A DNA stretch of 35,670 nt. It comes from Bacillota bacterium (GTDB taxonomy: Bacteria > Bacillota > Clostridia > Christensenellales > SZUA-584). Shown here one piece after another: positions 16,164 to 23,626 of this stretch (position 1 is its first letter; every line of letters begins with the position of its first letter). The stretch lies in NCBI GenBank assembly GCA_023416745.1, contig JAEZHF010000034.1:1-35670 (forward strand). The letters are read 5' to 3'. Under the pieces are notes generated by a model. That model saw only the letters and a program-made list of their open reading frames with translations. It was not told the origin of the DNA and did no database searches. Position numbers and translations under genes: made by a program.

Positions 16164-17632
16164 CACAGCTCTCCTCCCTTGAATGCCGGTTCGCCGAGCG
16201 GTGGGAACGCCTGCTCCAGCGCGTAAGCCGCGCGCAGCATCGCCGATTCTCCTAGCGGTTTAGTGATGATCTGCAGACCGATGGGCAGCCCCTCAGACCC
16301 AAGGCCACAGGGCAGCGACATCGCCGCCAGACCGGCAATATTGATGGGGACCGTGTAGATATCCGTCAGGTACATCTGCATCGGGTCGCTCTTCTCGCCC
16401 GCTACAAATGCTGGTGTGGGCGCGGTAGGAGACAGTATGCAGTCGTATTCTTTAAACAGCGCGTCGAAGTCCCGCTTGATCAGCGTGCGTACGCGAAGAG
16501 CTTTCATGTAATACGCGTCGTAGTAGCCGGAAGAGAGCACGTAGTTGCCCAGCATCATGCGGCGCTTGACCTCCGGCCCGAAACCCTCGTTGCGTGTCTG
16601 TATGTACATATCCACAATGCCGTCGAAATTCTTGGCGCGGTAGCCGTACTTGACGCCGTCGTAACGCGACAGGTTGGACGTGGCCTCGGCGGACGATATG
16701 ATGTAGTACGCGGACAGTGCGTAGTCGAATGTTGGCAGCGTGGTTTCCTCCACCGTCGCTCCCATCTTCTCATAGGTCTCGGCCGCTTTCGTTATCGCTT
16801 CCTTGACGTCCTTGTCTAAACCTTCTCCAAAGTATTCCTTGGGCAGGCCGATGCGCATGCCCTTCACGCCGTCTTTCAACCCCTGTGTATAGTCCGGGTG
16901 AGTCATGTTCATTGACGTGGAGTCGCGGCGGTCGTGGCCGCATATGGCGTTCAGCGCCAATGCTGCATCTTCTACGTTGCGGGAAAACGGGCCGATCTGA
17001 TCCAGCGACGACGCAAACGCTACGAGGCCGTACCGGGATACCGCTCCGTATGTGGGTTTTAAGCCTACCACGCCACAATACGCTGCCGGCTGGCGGATGC
17101 TGCCGCCCGTGTCTGAACCCAGCGCCAGTGGCGCATAGCCTGCGGATACCGCTGCCGCACTTCCGCCCGACGAACCGCCCGGCACACGTTTCAAGTCCCA
17201 AGGATTGGCTGTCAGGTGAAACGCGCTGTTCTCGGTGGAAGACCCCATCGCGAACTCGTCCAGATTGGACTTAGCCAGCGTGATGATACCCTGCGCCTTG
17301 AACCGTTCGACCACGTGCGCGTCGTATGGCGGCACGAAGTCTTGCAGCATTTTGGAGGAACAGGTGGTGGGTATTCCCTCGGTGCAGATGTTGTCCTTCA
17401 CCACGGCGGGTATGCCGTCGAAAGCGCTCAGGCTCTCCCCTCTGGCTCGTCGCGCATCAGCTTCAACTGCTTGTGAAAGCGCCGATTCGGCACATACCGT
17501 ATTCAATGCGCGTACTAGGGGTTCTTTTAAATCTATTCTGTCCAGCAGTTCTCGTGTAAGCTCCGCCGAGGATATATCCTTCTTATTCAACGCGGCAATC
17601 GCCTGCGCCAATGTCATATCATATGCTTTCAA
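16163..17632 (-). CDS. gatA: Aspartyl/glutamyl-tRNA(Asn/Gln) amidotransferase subunit A
   Basis: GatA is the glutaminase subunit of GatCAB, an amidase-signature enzyme that supplies ammonia. The Ser-cis-Ser-Lys triad lies in AVVKDNIC (Lys), GGSSGGSAAA (cis-Ser) and GSDTGGSIRQPA (nucleophile Ser). The TTG at 17632 is preferred as start because GAGGTG lies five bases upstream and the product then begins MKAYDMTLAQ like other GatA proteins. An ATG at 17647, overlapping the gatC stop as ATGA, would add five residues and remains possible. Length is 489 residues. It is flanked by gatC and gatB in the usual C-A-B order. Confidence 0.96.
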   Translation of the reverse strand: MKAYDMTLAQAIAALNKKDISSAELTRELLDRIDLKEPLVRALNTVCAESALSQAVEADARRARGESLSAFDGIPAVVKDNICTEGIPTTCSSKMLQDFVPPYDAHVVERFKAQGIITLAKSNLDEFAMGSSTENSAFHLTANPWDLKRVPGGSSGGSAAAVSAGYAPLALGSDTGGSIRQPAAYCGVVGLKPTYGAVSRYGLVAFASSLDQIGPFSRNVEDAALALNAICGHDRRDSTSMNMTHPDYTQGLKDGVKGMRIGLPKEYFGEGLDKDVKEAITKAAETYEKMGATVEETTLPTFDYALSAYYIISSAEATSNLSRYDGVKYGYRAKNFDGIVDMYIQTRNEGFGPEVKRRMMLGNYVLSSGYYDAYYMKALRVRTLIKRDFDALFKEYDCILSPTAPTPAFVAGEKSDPMQMYLTDIYTVPINIAGLAAMSLPCGLGSEGLPIGLQIITKPLGESAMLRAAYALEQAFPPLGEPAFKGGEL

Positions 17633-17643
17633 TGCGTCACCTC

Positions 17644-17931
17644 TCATTCCACAACTCTGGGCACGATGAAGCAGCCGTTTTCTCGCACCGGCGCACCCGC
17701 TGTGAGCTTGTCGTTGTCCATGCTCGGCTGTACAATATCCTCACGCAGCACGTTTTCGATGCCCTGAATGTGCGCCGTCGGTTGAACATCGCTGGTGTCC
17801 AGCTCTCCAAGACGCTGGGCAGCCATCAGTATAGCCTCAAGATCATGCTGGAATTTTTCTTTTTCCTGTTCTGAGAAGCTCAGCCGCGACAGTGTCGCGA
17901 TCTTCTCGACCTCCGATAGGGTTATGCGCAT
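17644..17931 (-). CDS. gatC: Aspartyl/glutamyl-tRNA(Asn/Gln) amidotransferase subunit C
   Basis: GatC is the small belt-like subunit that holds GatA and GatB together. The 95 residues show the family pattern: VEKIATLSRLSFSEQEKEKF in the N-terminal helices, LGELDTSDVQPTAH in the centre, and a C-terminal segment ending RENGCFIVPRVVE. AGGAGG lies a few bases upstream of the ATG. The presence of gatCAB implies indirect synthesis of Gln-tRNA and/or Asn-tRNA, which is usual in Clostridia. Confidence 0.95.
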   Translation of the reverse strand: MRITLSEVEKIATLSRLSFSEQEKEKFQHDLEAILMAAQRLGELDTSDVQPTAHIQGIENVLREDIVQPSMDNDKLTAGAPVRENGCFIVPRVVE

Positions 17932-17949
17932 GCAAATCCTCCTGAAATT

Positions 17950-19719
17950 CTAGGCGTTTGGGTCAAAGACGTAGGTGGCATAAAAACCGTTTTCTCCATT
18001 GTCTATATAATCGATTAAGTAGAGCTTGCCGTTTGCCGCGGACATTTTCGGCGTGGTTGACAGCGCCTTAAGTACCGAAGCGCTGCCTGTGTCAACGTCA
18101 TAAACATACAGGCCATAGTTGTAACCATTGGCCGTGTGTTCCACGGATGCATCGGTATAATAAACCATGTTGTTCTGCACAAAGCAGAAATCAATGATCT
18201 CACCATGGCTTGCAATCAGTGTCGTGTCGCCAGTTTCAACATCACAGAGCTTGAGTGAAGTTGATACTTGCTCATCCTGACCGGGCTTTGTTTCCAGCAC
18301 GAGCAGCTTCCTTCCATCCGGCGATATTTTGATATCCACGCCAGTCGTCAGGGGCCGCCTCGTGTCTGTGATATCGTAAACCTGCCCTTCAATGCTATCG
18401 GCAAAGAATATGCGCTGTCCTGAAACGGCAATACTGCCTTCGCTTCCGGCATTTTCTTCAACGGCATTGATCTGAAAGCTGCCATCCTCCGAAAAAGCGC
18501 AAACCATGAGCTGGAGCACACTGTATCCCGACATGGCGTAAAGCGCATTCTCCGTATCTGCCCAAGCGAAAGATGTTGTCTGGCTTCCAAATCCTTCTTC
18601 ACCCAGATTGATCAAAGCTTCGGTTGAAAAGTCATATACATAGAGCACTCTGTTTTCTATGGAGGTATCCAAAAGCGCCAGATAACGGCCATCGTGAGAA
18701 TATGCCGCTTGATCGATATAAAAAAACTCAGGCGTGTCTACGTTCTGGAGTCTGCCATTGGATTCGAGTGTCCAAAGCGTCTCGGACAGAAGGTATTCCT
18801 CCTGCTCCAAAGCCGGTTCGCTGGGTTGATATACCCTTGAAAATGCAATAACGCCGTCAGGCGCCGCTGAAAGAAAACGTCCGTTTTGCAGCAGCAACGG
18901 CGTATCATAAAGCTTGCCGTCACTGAACAGCACGCTCCGTCCTTCAGCAGCTGAATAATCGATATCGGAGATGAAATCAGGCAACGCGCCATCCGCCAGT
19001 TGTATGACCGATACATTCTTTCCGGGTAGTATTTGAGTAAGCATGTCCGCCGTTTTTTGACGGAAGCTTTCTGCTGCTGCCTGAGAGGCAAACGGCTGAG
19101 AGATCAACAGCTTGTTTTCTCGGTCGGAACAGAGTACCGGCGTCATATCGATGTCGGAAGGCCATTTACCTTCCTGATGCTCATAGAAAGCATTGATGAC
19201 ACAGTAGTAAGCGGACCCAGCAATCTGGGCCCCGGGTTTTAAGTGCACAATCAGGCTTCCTTCGGACTCTTCAACGGTGTATTCCGCATCCTGAGACAAT
19301 TGGACGTAAATGATGAGCGAGTTGTCATTGGCAGGCACTTCTCTGAACAAACCTGATACAAGTCCAGACAGATCCCATGACGTTTTATTCTCGTAGTCCC
19401 AAAAGCTTACATCCGCCATTTTTATTTTAAGCCTGTAAGGCTGCAACGTTTCGGTGATCTCATACTCCGGTGTCTGAATCAGCGTCGATTCCGGGTAACC
19501 GGCCACGCGGCTTCCGCTCAGCAAAGAAAGCGTAATCTTCGCCCCGTCCTTAAGTACTTGTATATCAATATCTTTTAAGTTTATATTCTCTGCAGGCTTT
19601 TCAACGCCCCCCGTTGTCGCCGTACCGGAACCCGGTGAACATGACACAGCGAACGCCGTCAGCAATAATGCCATGAATATAAATGATAGTCTTCTAATAA
19701 TGCTCATAATCCTCTTCAT
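17950..19719 (-). CDS. Putative lipoprotein with AMIN-like and beta-propeller-like regions; function unknown
   Basis: I do not recognise a named family. The 589-residue product has a basic N-terminus, a hydrophobic segment at about 11-24 and a lipobox-like AVSC with Cys27, followed by a low-complexity Ser/Gly/Thr linker, so it is probably a membrane-anchored surface lipoprotein. Residues of about 50-170 alternate short strands (ITLSLLSG, YRLKIKMADVSFWD, SLIIYVQLS, SLIVHLKPG) in the style of AMIN domains, which bind envelope polymers. From about 240 to the end, blocks such as DGRYLALLD, ADTENALYAMSG, SPDGRKLLVLE and ANGKLYLIDYID recur at intervals, like blades of a TolB/WD-type propeller. It overlaps the mtaD stop (ATGA) and ends 18 bases before gatC, so it is part of that operon. 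Confidence 0.8.
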   Translation of the reverse strand: MKRIMSIIRRLSFIFMALLLTAFAVSCSPGSGTATTGGVEKPAENINLKDIDIQVLKDGAKITLSLLSGSRVAGYPESTLIQTPEYEITETLQPYRLKIKMADVSFWDYENKTSWDLSGLVSGLFREVPANDNSLIIYVQLSQDAEYTVEESEGSLIVHLKPGAQIAGSAYYCVINAFYEHQEGKWPSDIDMTPVLCSDRENKLLISQPFASQAAAESFRQKTADMLTQILPGKNVSVIQLADGALPDFISDIDYSAAEGRSVLFSDGKLYDTPLLLQNGRFLSAAPDGVIAFSRVYQPSEPALEQEEYLLSETLWTLESNGRLQNVDTPEFFYIDQAAYSHDGRYLALLDTSIENRVLYVYDFSTEALINLGEEGFGSQTTSFAWADTENALYAMSGYSVLQLMVCAFSEDGSFQINAVEENAGSEGSIAVSGQRIFFADSIEGQVYDITDTRRPLTTGVDIKISPDGRKLLVLETKPGQDEQVSTSLKLCDVETGDTTLIASHGEIIDFCFVQNNMVYYTDASVEHTANGYNYGLYVYDVDTGSASVLKALSTTPKMSAANGKLYLIDYIDNGENGFYATYVFDPNA

Positions 19720-20999
19720 GCAAATAAGTTCGCCGCATACTGCGCTGCCTTTACCTTTATCTCTTCAATATCTCCGAAGGTAATGCTGCCGTTTTCATAA
19801 ATGATACTGCCGCCCACCATCGTCAGCTTCACATCCGTATCGCAGCCGCTGTAAACCAGATGGTTGAGCAGGTTGGCACGCGGGCAATACCGCACGCCGC
19901 TCGTATCTACAATGATCAGATCAGCCTGTTTCCCGGCCTCAAGACTTCCGGTAATATCCGACAGACCAATTGCTTTTGCGCCGTTTATCGTTGCGATACG
20001 AAGCGCTGTTTTGGCAGGGATCAGCGCTGGATCACGGTTGATACCCTTTTGCAGCAGCGCTGTCAGCGTCATCTCCTCCATCATGGACAGGTTGTTATTG
20101 CTGGCTGCGCCGTCCGTCGCACAGCTGACGTTGACACCGCGTTCCAGCATGCGCGCCGCGCGTGGTATACCGCTGCCCAGCTTTAAGTTGCTGCCGGGGC
20201 ACGACATCACGCTGACGTTATGCCGCGCCATGATATCGATGTCTTCGTCGCTCACCCACACACAGTGCGCTGCCATTACCGGCAAGTCCAGCACGCCTAG
20301 GCTTTCCAGCAGCGCGATGGGTGTCTTGCCATGACGTTTGATACTATCCTCGTGTTCGCCTTCGGTTTCGCTGATGTGTACATGGATGCGGGAATTCAGC
20401 TTAGCTGCAAGGTCGCGAATCTTTCTGAACATGCCGGGGCTCACGGTGTATTCCGCGTGCGGGCCGATGGCTGCGCTGATGCGCTCATATCCCCTGACGG
20501 TCTCGAAAAACTCCTCCGCTCTTTTCAGCCGTACATCGCCGTTCCCATCGATATCCAGCACCGCAACCGCGATAAGGGCACGCAGCCCCGCGTCGCCCGC
20601 CGCTTTGGCAATCTGCGCATTGAAGTTGTACATGTCGGAGAAGCTTGTGATGCCGCCGGCTGCCAGTTCACACATCGCGAGCATGCTGCCCCAGTATACA
20701 GCTTCATCCGTCAGCCGTTCCTCCGCGGGCCAGATGTGGTTCTGCAGCCAATCCATCAGAGCGATGTCGTCCGCATAGCCGCGCATCATCGTCATAGGCA
20801 CATGCGTGTGCGTATTGACAAAACCGGGTGCAATGATGCCGCCCTGCGCGTCGATTACCCGGTCAACTTTGATTTGAGGCGCCGAGTCTTCAGGTCCGGC
20901 ATAGGAGATCATATCGTTCTCGACGATCACACAACCTTCGCAGCAGGAATCGTTCTTATCCGCGGTTAACAGAAAACCGTTTTTGATCAGTATGGTCAT
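19716..20999 (-). CDS. mtaD: 5-Methylthioadenosine/S-adenosylhomocysteine deaminase (MtaD/DadD type)
   Basis: This is an amidohydrolase that deaminates the adenine ring of S-adenosylhomocysteine, methylthioadenosine or 5'-deoxyadenosine. The TIM-barrel metal ligands are visible: NTHTHVPMTMMRGYAD, HVHISETEGEHE, MAAHCVWVSDEDI and CATDGAASNNNLSMMEE (catalytic Asp). The N- and C-terminal beta-sandwich portions are present, and 427 residues is the family length. It starts inside the ahcY stop (ATGA) with GGAGCGAAGG upstream. Translational coupling to ahcY argues for S-adenosylhomocysteine as the main substrate. A guanine or cytosine deaminase is less likely given the motif pattern. Confidence 0.88.
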   Translation of the reverse strand: MTILIKNGFLLTADKNDSCCEGCVIVENDMISYAGPEDSAPQIKVDRVIDAQGGIIAPGFVNTHTHVPMTMMRGYADDIALMDWLQNHIWPAEERLTDEAVYWGSMLAMCELAAGGITSFSDMYNFNAQIAKAAGDAGLRALIAVAVLDIDGNGDVRLKRAEEFFETVRGYERISAAIGPHAEYTVSPGMFRKIRDLAAKLNSRIHVHISETEGEHEDSIKRHGKTPIALLESLGVLDLPVMAAHCVWVSDEDIDIMARHNVSVMSCPGSNLKLGSGIPRAARMLERGVNVSCATDGAASNNNLSMMEEMTLTALLQKGINRDPALIPAKTALRIATINGAKAIGLSDITGSLEAGKQADLIIVDTSGVRYCPRANLLNHLVYSGCDTDVKLTMVGGSIIYENGSITFGDIEEIKVKAAQYAANLFA

Positions 21000-22237
21000 G
21001 CCTTCGCTCCGTACATATACTCAAGCTGCGCGTCCGTCAGCTTATCGATGCTGATGCCCATAGCCTCCAGTTTCAGATGCGCCGCCTGAGCGCTGAACTC
21101 TTTTGGAACGCCATAAACCTTGCTTTCCAATTTTCCCCGCATCTGCACCAAATATTTCAATGATAGCGCCTGAATGGCAAAACTTAAGTCCATTATCTCT
21201 GCGGGATGCCCGTCTCCGGCAGCCAAATTGACCAGCCGCCCTTCGGCGATGAGGTACAGTGTCTTTTCGCCTATCTCATAGGCCATGATGTTGTTTCGGG
21301 CGACATAGCATCTGTCAGCCAACGCTTTTAGCTGCTCGGTATCTATCTCAACGTTAAAGTGACCGGCGTTGGTCAGTATCGCCCCGTCCTTCATCATGGC
21401 GAAATGACGCGGCGCAATCACCCCGCTGCAGCCGGTCACGGTCACATAGATATCGCCTTGCAGTACTGCTTCGTCCATCGTCATTACGCCAAAGCCGTCC
21501 ATCACGGCTTCCAGCGCCCGTATTGGATCCGTCTCCGTGATGACGACATGTGCCCCCAGACCTTTGGCGCGCATCGCCACACCTTTTCCGCACCAGCCAT
21601 AGCCGGATACCACCACCGTCTTTCCTGCGATCAACAGGTTGGTGGTACGCATGATGCCATCCCAAACCGACTGGCCAGTGCCGTAGCGATTGTCGAACAG
21701 ATGTTTGGCGTCCGCATCGTTGACGGCAATGACCGGGTAACACAGCGTTCCCGCCTTGTCTCTCGCGCGCAAGCGCATCAGGCCAGTGGTCGTCTCTTCG
21801 CTTGCGCCGATCACATGGGCCAGCTTATCCACATCGCGTGTGTGCAGCGCTTCTGAGAGGTCAGCGCCGTCGTCCAGCACCAGATGCGGCTTATGTTCCA
21901 GCGCCATGGAAATGTGGCGGTTATACTCCTCTTCCGTCGCGGCATGCCATGCGTACACCTCCATACCGCCAGCAGCCAGCGCTGCTGCGATGTCGTCCTT
22001 GGTGGACAGCGGGTTGGAGCCTGTCACCGCCATCTGCGCCCCGCCCGCCTGCAGCACACGGCAAAGATAAGCTGTCTTGGCTTCTAGGTGGATGGAAACA
22101 GATACGCGAAGCCCTTCGAATGGCCGCTCGTGTTCAAACTGGCGGTGCAGCGCAGACAGCACCGGCATGTGCTTTTGTACCCACTTAATCTTTTGTTCTC
22201 CCTCTTCCGCACAATTGATATCCCTAATCTCGCTCAT
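20996..22237 (-). CDS. ahcY: Adenosylhomocysteinase family protein, probably an S-inosylhomocysteine hydrolase
   Basis: This NAD-dependent hydrolase splits S-nucleosyl-homocysteine into homocysteine and nucleoside, completing the methyl cycle. Family motifs are DDGADL, GASEETTTGLMRL, AVNDADAKHLFDNRYG, the NAD loop SGYGWCGKG and NAGHFNVEID. The 413 residues make it the shorter archaeal/Thermotoga-like form, and the C-terminus lacks the KPDHYRY tail of mammalian-type enzymes. The substrate segment SIHLEAKTAYL has His50, Glu52 and Lys54, that is HxExK, instead of the HxTxE seen in adenosine-specific enzymes, where the last Glu contacts the adenine amino group. From what I recall of the literature, HxExK marks enzymes that use S-inosylhomocysteine. 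The adjacent deaminase mtaD fits that reading. Confidence 0.93.
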   Translation of the reverse strand: MSEIRDINCAEEGEQKIKWVQKHMPVLSALHRQFEHERPFEGLRVSVSIHLEAKTAYLCRVLQAGGAQMAVTGSNPLSTKDDIAAALAAGGMEVYAWHAATEEEYNRHISMALEHKPHLVLDDGADLSEALHTRDVDKLAHVIGASEETTTGLMRLRARDKAGTLCYPVIAVNDADAKHLFDNRYGTGQSVWDGIMRTTNLLIAGKTVVVSGYGWCGKGVAMRAKGLGAHVVITETDPIRALEAVMDGFGVMTMDEAVLQGDIYVTVTGCSGVIAPRHFAMMKDGAILTNAGHFNVEIDTEQLKALADRCYVARNNIMAYEIGEKTLYLIAEGRLVNLAAGDGHPAEIMDLSFAIQALSLKYLVQMRGKLESKVYGVPKEFSAQAAHLKLEAMGISIDKLTDAQLEYMYGAKA

Positions 22238-23115
22238 GGCTGATACTCCTTCACGATGCTTTTCAGGTACTCTGAAAAGCCGTCCTTCAGGTCGTCACGG
22301 CGCAGGGCGAATTCCACGGTTGCTTTCAGAAAGCCCAGTTTGTCGCCCACGTCATAGCGTTTACCTTCAAATTCAAACGCAGATATATCCTGCATGCCGA
22401 CCAATGTGTTGAGTGCATCCGTCAGTTGGATTTCTCCGTTTTTGCCCGGTTGCTGCTTTTTCAATATGCCGAATATTTCGGGCGTAATGATATATCGGCC
22501 CAAAATGGCCAGATTGGACGGCGCATCCTTCATCAGCGGTTTTTCAACCAGACCGGCAGTTTTGTGCAGGCGTCCGTTGCAGTCTCCGTTCACCGGATTG
22601 ATAATACCATATTTCGTTACATCGCTGTAGTCAACCCGCTGAACACCGATAACCGAGTTGCCGCAGGCCTCATAAACCTGCATCAGTTGGCCGATAGCCG
22701 GTACTTTGGCATCAACAATGTCATCTCCCAGCAACACCGCAAAAGGCTCATTTCCCACAAAAGACTGAGCACAACTGATGGCGTGGCCCAAACCCTTTGC
22801 TTCCTTTTGCCGTACATAAAAAACATCGACCAGATGGGATATATCTTCCACCATGCTTAAGAGCGATGTATTGCCTTTTCTTTTGAGTTCCGATTCCAGT
22901 TCATATGATTTATCAAAGTGGTCTTCAATATTGCGCTTGCCGCGTCCGGTAATGATGAGAATACTCTCAATTCCGGCACTGATGGCTTCTTCAACAATAT
23001 ATTGAATCGTGGGCTTGTCAACAATGGGAAGCATTTCTTTAGGCTGGGCTTTAGTGGCTGGCAGAAATCGGGTGCCCAAGCCTGCGGCAGGTATGACGGC
23101 TTTCCTGATCTTCAC
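22234..23115 (-). CDS. galU: UTP-glucose-1-phosphate uridylyltransferase
   Basis: The enzyme forms UDP-glucose for cell-wall polymers, glycolipids and galactose use. The opening AVIPAAGLGTRFLPATKA with PKEMLPIVDKPTIQYIVEEA is the nucleotidyltransferase signature. LLGDDIVDA holds the metal-binding aspartate, and GLVEKP and RYIITPEIF follow as usual. The 293 residues are typical. It starts at GTG with GGAGGAG upstream. It is the first gene of the run galU-ahcY-mtaD-lipoprotein-gatCAB and overlaps ahcY by ATGA. Confidence 0.96.
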   Translation of the reverse strand: MKIRKAVIPAAGLGTRFLPATKAQPKEMLPIVDKPTIQYIVEEAISAGIESILIITGRGKRNIEDHFDKSYELESELKRKGNTSLLSMVEDISHLVDVFYVRQKEAKGLGHAISCAQSFVGNEPFAVLLGDDIVDAKVPAIGQLMQVYEACGNSVIGVQRVDYSDVTKYGIINPVNGDCNGRLHKTAGLVEKPLMKDAPSNLAILGRYIITPEIFGILKKQQPGKNGEIQLTDALNTLVGMQDISAFEFEGKRYDVGDKLGFLKATVEFALRRDDLKDGFSEYLKSIVKEYQP

Positions 23116-23148
23116 TTTACTCCTCCGTTGGTGGTTGCTTGAATTTTT

Positions 23149-23154
23149 ATTATA
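23149..23154 (-). promoter_or_regulatory. Probable -10 box of the galU operon promoter
   Basis: A consensus TATAAT on the minus strand stands 33 bases before the galU start. The hexamer 17 bases upstream (AACATT) is a poor -35, so either the promoter is weak, needs an activator, or uses another sigma factor. The 156-base gap between hinT and galU contains no gene and is the only gap in this part of the strand. Confidence 0.45.
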
Positions 23155-23171
23155 CTATATCGCGATTGTTT

Positions 23172-23195
23172 AATGTTTACATTTTTATGAACATT
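23172..23195. repeat. Inverted repeat AATGTT-N12-AACATT over the galU -35 region
   Basis: AATGTT (23172-23177) and AACATT (23190-23195) form a six-base dyad with a 12-base spacer. One arm coincides with the expected -35 position for the TATAAT at 23149. This placement suits an operator for a dimeric regulator, but a short A/T-rich repeat could arise by chance. Confidence 0.35.
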
Positions 23196-23271
23196 GCCAC
23201 AGTGCACCATTGTTGCTAAATTGACTGGAAGGTTAACCAGCGGGCAGCGCAGTATCTGACAGGGAGTCTTC

Positions 23272-23613
23272 TCAGCCGGGCGGCCAGCCCATTGAGCGTC
23301 CTCCGAGCAGATGGAAATGTAAATGATCCACTGTCTGTCCGCCATCCTGGCCGGTGTTCGCGACCAGCCGGAAGCCGTTTTCCAGCCCTTGCGCAGCAGC
23401 AATATCCCGCGCGATGCGAATGATATGTGCGACAGTCCCGAAGTCTTCGTCTCCCAATGCTGCGACAGACGTCACATGTTTTTTGGGGATGATCAGTATG
23501 TGTACAGGCGCCTTCTTGTCGATGTCATGAAACGCTAGCACGCGCTCATCCTCATACACCTTGGACGACGGTATCAGTCCGGCAGCAATCTTGCAAAACA
23601 GGCAGTTCTCCAT
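23272..23613 (-). CDS. hinT: HIT-family nucleotide hydrolase (HinT)
   Basis: This is a small histidine-triad phosphoramidase that acts on adenosine 5'-phosphoramidates and similar nucleotides. The start MENCLFCKIAAG, with CxxC zinc ligands, and the C-terminal active site HLHFHLLGG followed by GWPPG are diagnostic. Length is 113 residues. The ATG at 23613 is chosen because AAGGAGG lies nine bases upstream and the normal N-terminus follows; an in-frame ATG at 23637 would extend back into mtaB. It is the last gene of the heat-shock-headed run. HinT often follows mtaB in Firmicutes. Confidence 0.95.
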   Translation of the reverse strand: MENCLFCKIAAGLIPSSKVYEDERVLAFHDIDKKAPVHILIIPKKHVTSVAALGDEDFGTVAHIIRIARDIAAAQGLENGFRLVANTGQDGGQTVDHLHFHLLGGRSMGWPPG

Positions 23614-23626
23614 TTGCTTCTCCTCC

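Noticed and set aside
23112..23402. A minus-strand frame covering the hinT-galU gap
   Set aside because: It overlaps the catalytic end of hinT in another frame, has no ribosome site, and its end merely runs into the galU ribosome site.
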